44,999 bases of DNA from the NCBI GenBank assembly GCA_020029535.1, contig JAIBJM010000011.1, forward strand, positions 1 through 44,999, given 5' to 3'. The DNA comes from Gammaproteobacteria bacterium. GTDB taxonomy: Bacteria; Pseudomonadota; Gammaproteobacteria; Steroidobacterales; Steroidobacteraceae. A program made the translations under genes and the position numbers. This document shows, piece by piece, positions 40,947 to 44,999 of this stretch (position 1 is its first letter; each line of letters begins with the position of its first letter). The notes below the pieces were generated by a model that was given only the letters and a program-made list of their open reading frames with translations, did no database searches and was not told where the DNA came from.

Positions 40947-41810
40947 ATGACATCAAGCATGACTGGATTTGCGCGCCGCGAAACCGTCTCGGCGCGTGGC
41001 GCGCTGACCTGTGAAATCCGCAGCGTCAATCATCGCTTCCTCGACGCCTCGCTGCGGCTGCCCGACAGCTGTCGCGCCATCGAGGCCGAGTTGCGCCAGA
41101 CGCTGGCGCGCGAACTGCGGCGCGGCAAGGTTGACTGCACCATACAGCACCGTCCGCCGGAAACCGGCGGCGCGCTGGATGTCGACGACCTCGCCCTGCA
41201 GGGCGTGCTGAACCGCGCACAACAACTGGCGGCAGCGATTCCCGGTCATGGCCGCATCAATGTGCTGGATCTGCTGCGCTGGCCCGGCGTGGTGCGCGAA
41301 CCAGTGCTGGATGGCGAAACGCTGCAGGCCGACGTGCGTCAGCTATTCGAGGCCACGCTCACCGAACTCGGCGCGGCGCGACGCCGCGAAGGCGCGCGGC
41401 TGTCTGAACTGCTGCTGCAGCGCTGCTCCGCGCTGGAGGTCATGGTGACGGCGGTGCAGGCACGGCTGCCGGAAGTACAGCTCAAGGTGCGGGAGAGGCT
41501 CGAGGAGCGCCTGCGCGAGCTGGCCGGCGAACTGAACCGCGAGCGCATCGAACAGGAACTGGTGCTGCTGCTGCAGCGGCTGGATGTGGCCGAAGAGCTC
41601 GACCGCCTGACCGGACACATTGCCGAAGCGCGCCGCACGCTGGCCTTGCCCGAGGCCGCCGGCCGGCGCATGGACTTCCTGCTGCAGGAGTTCAACCGCG
41701 AAGCCAATACGCTGTCGTCGAAGTCTCAGGATCTGGAAACCACGCGCGTGGCCGTCGACATGAAGGTCATCATCGAGCAGATGCGCGAGCAGGTTCAGAA
41801 CATCGAGTAG
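40947..41810 (+). CDS. yicC: YicC-family endoribonuclease
   Basis: 287 residues from ATG 40947, supported by AAGG six bases upstream; a longer open frame upstream is antisense to PP2C. The N-terminus MTSSMTGFARRE and CEIRSVNHRFLDASLRLP are YicC hallmarks. The C-terminal DUF1732 part includes EAAGRRMDFLLQEFNREANTLSSKSQD and ends MKVIIEQMREQVQNIE. Family members are metal-dependent endoribonucleases reported to affect small-RNA stability. It precedes gmk by 8 bp. Confidence 0.95.
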   Translation: MTSSMTGFARRETVSARGALTCEIRSVNHRFLDASLRLPDSCRAIEAELRQTLARELRRGKVDCTIQHRPPETGGALDVDDLALQGVLNRAQQLAAAIPGHGRINVLDLLRWPGVVREPVLDGETLQADVRQLFEATLTELGAARRREGARLSELLLQRCSALEVMVTAVQARLPEVQLKVRERLEERLRELAGELNRERIEQELVLLLQRLDVAEELDRLTGHIAEARRTLALPEAAGRRMDFLLQEFNREANTLSSKSQDLETTRVAVDMKVIIEQMREQVQNIE

Positions 41811-41818
41811 CGGCGACG

Positions 41819-42445
41819 ATGGATCCGCAACCCGACACCGGCCGCCTGTTCGTGATTGCCGCGCCTTCCGGCGCCGGCAAGACCAGCCTGGTGCGCGCAC
41901 TGCTGCAGAAGCAGCCATCCCTGCAACTGTCCATTTCGCACACCACGCGCAAGCCGCGCGCTCACGAGCGCGATGGCCACGATTACTGGTTCGTGTCGCC
42001 GCAGCAATTTGCCGCACTGCGCGCCGCCGGTGACTTCCTGGAATCGGCGCAGGTGTTTGACAACTTCTATGGCACCGGCCGCGAGCAGATCGATGCACGG
42101 CGGCGGGCCGGCCAGGATGTGCTGCTGGAAATCGATTGGCAGGGCGCCCGCCAGGTGCGTCAGTCGCAACCCGATTGCATTTCAGTCTTCATCCTGCCGC
42201 CCTCGCGCGCAGCGCTGGAGCGCAGGCTTCGCAGTCGCGGCACCGACAGCGAACAGGTCATCGCCCGCCGGCTGGCCGATGCCGCCACTGACATGTCGCA
42301 TTGCCGGGAATTCGATTACGCCATCGTCAACGACGACTTCGACCACGCACTGGCACAGCTGCAGCAGATCATCGCCGGCCGCGGCGAGGAACTGCGCGCC
42401 GGCCGCCCGGAGCTTGCGCCACTGCTGGCGACACTGGTGGCGTGA
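41819..42445 (+). CDS. gmk: Guanylate kinase
   Basis: Phosphorylates GMP/dGMP to GDP/dGDP with ATP. The 208 residues contain the P-loop FVIAAPSGAGKTSLV, the GMP-binding segment SISHTTRKPRAHERDGHDYWFV, and FLESAQVFDNFYGTGREQI. The lid and adenine region RRLADAATDMSHCREFDYAIVNDDF follows. It is followed by rpoZ and spoT, tying GDP supply to ppGpp metabolism in the classic gmk-rpoZ-spoT cluster. Confidence 0.97.
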   Translation: MDPQPDTGRLFVIAAPSGAGKTSLVRALLQKQPSLQLSISHTTRKPRAHERDGHDYWFVSPQQFAALRAAGDFLESAQVFDNFYGTGREQIDARRRAGQDVLLEIDWQGARQVRQSQPDCISVFILPPSRAALERRLRSRGTDSEQVIARRLADAATDMSHCREFDYAIVNDDFDHALAQLQQIIAGRGEELRAGRPELAPLLATLVA

Positions 42446-42507
42446 GCCGGTCCGGTGCCGTACACTGCAAGCCAACTCCCTGCATTTATTAGGAAAGTGG
42501 CGCAATC

Positions 42508-42795
42508 ATGGCCCGCATTACCGTAGAAGACTGTCTGCAGAACGTCGACAACCTGTTCCAGCTGGTGGTGCTGGCTTCACAACGCGCCCGCCGGCTCGCC
42601 AATGGCGCCGAGGCCACCGTGCCGCTGGAGAACGACAAACCCACCGTGGTGGCGCTGCGCGAGATCGCGGCCGGCAACATCACGCCGGAAATGCTGCGCG
42701 AGCCCGCGCCACAGCCTGAGCCGCCGATCCCGGACGCCGACAACGAATCGACCTTCCGTGCGCCACAGTTCGGGCTGATGGAACGGGACGAATAA
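42508..42795 (+). CDS. rpoZ: RNA polymerase omega subunit
   Basis: A 95-residue omega subunit that assists beta-prime folding and forms part of the ppGpp site. [33 protein letters not shown] and [17 protein letters not shown] are the conserved blocks. The C-terminal 25 residues are Pro/Glu-rich and variable. AGGAAAG precedes the ATG. It lies between gmk and spoT. Confidence 0.97.
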   Translation: MARITVEDCLQNVDNLFQLVVLASQRARRLANGAEATVPLENDKPTVVALREIAAGNITPEMLREPAPQPEPPIPDADNESTFRAPQFGLMERDE

Positions 42796-42815
42796 GCACC
42801 ACTGACTGAGGTCTC

Positions 42816-44999
42816 ATGGACTATGCGTCGTCGCTACTGGGATTGCTGCCCGGCGCTCGACGCACACCGGGACTGCGGGAGCTGCTGGCCGCCGTAAGTG
42901 TCTACCTGCCGCCGGATCAGGTTCAGAGGGTCCGCGAAGCCGCTGAATTCGGCGCCGCCGCGCATCAGGGCCAGAAGCGGTTGTCGGGCGAGCCCTATAT
43001 TGCGCATCCGGTCGCCGCTGCCGAAATCCTCGCCGAACTGCACCTGGACGCCGACACCATCGTCAGCGCCATCCTGCACGATGTCATCGAAGACACGCCG
43101 ATCGCCAAGGAAGAGATCGCACTGCGCTTCGGCAAGGACGTCGCCGAAATCGTCGACGGCGTCACCAAACTCGATCACATCCGCTTCAAGAACCGCCAGG
43201 AAGCGCAGGCCGAGAGCTTTCGCAAGATGCTGCTGGCCATGGTGCGCGATCTGCGCGTCATGCTGGTCAAGCTGGCCGACCGCACCCACAACCTGCGCAC
43301 CATCGACGCCATGGCGCCGGCCAGACGCCGGCAGATCGCGCGCGAAACGCTGGACATCTACGCGCCGGTGGCCGAGCGGCTGGGCCTGTACAACATGAAG
43401 CTGGAGCTCGAGGATCTCGGCTTCCGCACGCTGTATCCGCAACGCTACCGCGTCATCGAGCGCGCATTGCGCCGCGCACGCGGCAACCAGAAGGAATTCC
43501 TGGCCAAGATCCGCCAGCAGCTGGACGATGCGCTGAAGAAGAGCAACATCGAGGCCCGCGTCGAAGCGCGCGAGAAGCATCTGTACAGCATCTATCGCAA
43601 GATGCTGCGCAAGCGTGCGCCGCTGTCCGACATCGTCGATGTTTACGGCCTGCGCATCATTATCGACACCGTCGACACCTGCTATCGCGCCCTCGGCGTC
43701 GTGCACAGCGTGCACCGGCCCATGCCCGGGCGCTTCAAGGATTACATCGCCATCCCGCGCGTCAACGGCTACCAATCGCTCCATACCACGCTGTTCGGTC
43801 CCAACGGCGTGCCCATCGAGGTGCAGCTGCGCACCGCCGACATGGACCGCGTTGCGGAATCCGGCATCGCCGCGCACTGGAAGTACAAGGAAGACGCCAG
43901 CGAGGGATCGGCGCAGCAGGAGCGCGCACGCGCCTGGCTGGCGGCACTGGTGGAAATGCAGGAAAGCGGCAACCCGGAAGAATTCATCGAGAGCGTCAAG
44001 GTCGACCTGTTTCCAGACAAGGTGTACGTATTCACGCCCAAGGGCGAGATCCTGCGACTGCCGCGCGGTGCCACCGTGGTGGACTTCGCCTACGCCGTGC
44101 ACACCGACATCGGAAATCGCTGCGTGGCTGCGAAGGTCGACCGCCGGCTGACCCCGCTCCGCACCGTGCTGCGCAACGGCCAGACGGTGCAGGTCATCAC
44201 CGCCAAGGGCGCCAATCCGAACCCCACCTGGGTCAACTTCGTGGTCACGGCCAAGGCGCGCACGGCCATTCGTCACTACCTGAAGAATCTGCGGCGGGGT
44301 GAAGCGGCCGAACTGGGTCGCCGCCTGCTGACGCAGGCGCTGGCGGAATTCCAGGTGAAGCTGGACAGCATCGAGCCCGCTGCAATGCAGGCCGCCCTGA
44401 CCGAGTTCGCGCTGCAGGACGCCACCGAGCTGTTTGAAAAGATCGGGCTGGGCGAACGGCTGGCGCCACTAGTGGCGCGCCGCCTGTTGCCGGACCAGAT
44501 TACGCAGGCCGGCTCATCCAGCACCGGCCCCATGGCCATTGCCGGCACCGAAGGATTGCTGGTCAGCTACGCGCATTGCTGCTATCCGATTCCGGGGGAC
44601 CCCATCCTGGCCTTTCTCAGCACGGGCCGCGGCATCGTCCTGCACCGCGACGGTTGCGCCAATGTCGAGGACTACCACAAGCATCCGGAAAAATGGCTGC
44701 CGGTCGATTGGCAGCAGACCAACGGCAAACTGTTCCTGTCGGAACTGCGGGTGCAGACCGTCAATCGCATGGGTGTGCTGGCAGCCCTGTCGGCCGCCAT
44801 CGCCGGGGCCCAGACCAACATCAGTCATGCAGCCATCGAAGCCCGTTCGCCCGACACCTCGGAAATGATCTTCGTGCTTGAGGTGCGTGACCGGCAGCAC
44901 CTGGCGAAGATCGTGCGGCTGTTGCGCCGTACCAGCGACGTGCTGCGCGTCACGCGTACAATCGCCGGACATGGACGCAGAAGGAAATTGATCCAGACA
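42816..44999 (+). CDS. spoT: Bifunctional (p)ppGpp synthetase/hydrolase SpoT, 3'-truncated by window edge
   Basis: An open frame of 728 codons runs to the window end without a stop; by comparison with E. coli SpoT, few residues should be missing. The HD hydrolase domain has His88-Asp89 in ILHDVIEDT and Asp155 in KLADRTHNL, so hydrolase activity is predicted intact. The synthetase domain has YGLRIIIDTVDTCYRALGVVH and GYQSLH (318-323). TGS (about 396-456, LFPDKVYVFTPKGEI) and helical/zinc-finger-like regions (HCCYPIPGD) follow, then a C-terminal ACT domain (about 650-720). GAGG precedes ATG 42816. Final gene of the yicC-gmk-rpoZ-spoT cluster. Confidence 0.97.
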   Translation, partial: MDYASSLLGLLPGARRTPGLRELLAAVSVYLPPDQVQRVREAAEFGAAAHQGQKRLSGEPYIAHPVAAAEILAELHLDADTIVSAILHDVIEDTPIAKEEIALRFGKDVAEIVDGVTKLDHIRFKNRQEAQAESFRKMLLAMVRDLRVMLVKLADRTHNLRTIDAMAPARRRQIARETLDIYAPVAERLGLYNMKLELEDLGFRTLYPQRYRVIERALRRARGNQKEFLAKIRQQLDDALKKSNIEARVEAREKHLYSIYRKMLRKRAPLSDIVDVYGLRIIIDTVDTCYRALGVVHSVHRPMPGRFKDYIAIPRVNGYQSLHTTLFGPNGVPIEVQLRTADMDRVAESGIAAHWKYKEDASEGSAQQERARAWLAALVEMQESGNPEEFIESVKVDLFPDKVYVFTPKGEILRLPRGATVVDFAYAVHTDIGNRCVAAKVDRRLTPLRTVLRNGQTVQVITAKGANPNPTWVNFVVTAKARTAIRHYLKNLRRGEAAELGRRLLTQALAEFQVKLDSIEPAAMQAALTEFALQDATELFEKIGLGERLAPLVARRLLPDQITQAGSSSTGPMAIAGTEGLLVSYAHCCYPIPGDPILAFLSTGRGIVLHRDGCANVEDYHKHPEKWLPVDWQQTNGKLFLSELRVQTVNRMGVLAALSAAIAGAQTNISHAAIEARSPDTSEMIFVLEVRDRQHLAKIVRLLRRTSDVLRVTRTIAGHGRRRKLIQT

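Noticed and set aside
1-44999. tRNA, rRNA or insertion sequences
   Set aside because: No cloverleaf with a TTC-arm, no rRNA signature and no transposase or paired terminal repeats were recognised by eye; a tRNAscan/Infernal run would settle this.

Overview
This window looks like a chromosomal segment of a GC-rich gammaproteobacterium. The evidence is conserved gene order: tesA divergent from ybbA-ybbP, pilMNOPQ divergent from a class A penicillin-binding protein and upstream of aroK-aroB, and yicC-gmk-rpoZ-spoT divergent from PP2C-rph-rdgB-hemW. Dense packing, many GTG/TTG starts and the mix of DUF4159, CotH, DUF4139 and DUF6502-like genes would suit a Steroidobacter/Nevskia/Xanthomonas-type lineage, but that placement is an inference. 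No rRNA, tRNA, insertion sequence, prophage or CRISPR array was recognised. The window opens inside topA and closes a few codons before the end of spoT.

Layout. 1-3.3 kb: topA (3' part), rlmJ, aroE (+). 3.3-7.3 kb: a PAP2 acid phosphatase (-), marC (+), then a secreted CotH-kinase/DUF4159 pair (-). 7.4-13 kb: a LysR regulator (+), a DUF4139 - small protein - acyl-CoA dehydrogenase operon (-) and a divergent anti-sigma-like membrane protein (+). 13-18.5 kb: the ybbAP ABC exporter (-) with divergent tesA-fadD (+), covering thioester hydrolysis and fatty-acid activation. 18.5-22.8 kb: an accessory, visibly AT-richer block holding four DUF6502-like paralogues and a secreted DUF5666-like protein with a 30-bp tandem repeat. 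23-25.4 kb: aroK-aroB-pyrF. 25.4-32.3 kb: pilMNOPQ plus an Ig-like lipoprotein gene placed between pilQ and aroK. 32.5-35.6 kb: mrcA-like PBP1A and a coupled conserved hypothetical gene. 35.6-37.2 kb: gltA and rpmE. 37.2-37.6 kb: a gene-free spacer with a DnaA-box cluster and an IHF-like site. 37.6-40.8 kb: hemW, rdgB, rph and a PP2C phosphatase (-). 40.9-45 kb: yicC, gmk, rpoZ, spoT (+).

Most genes are housekeeping: DNA topology, rRNA modification, shikimate and pyrimidine synthesis, type IV pili, cell wall, TCA cycle, nucleotide quality control and the stringent response. Two places stand out. The first is the DUF6502-like paralogue array with its repeat-bearing exported protein, its own strong terminator and an operator-like nested palindrome. 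The second is the 337-bp spacer upstream of rpmE, where two perfect DnaA boxes form an inverted pair, with further DnaA boxes and a perfect IHF-consensus match nearby. That resembles a datA/DARS-type replication-control element, or less likely an origin. Smaller oddities are an EF-hand on a CotH kinase, shared palindromic stop codons in three convergent gene pairs, and a long hairpin in the gltA leader.
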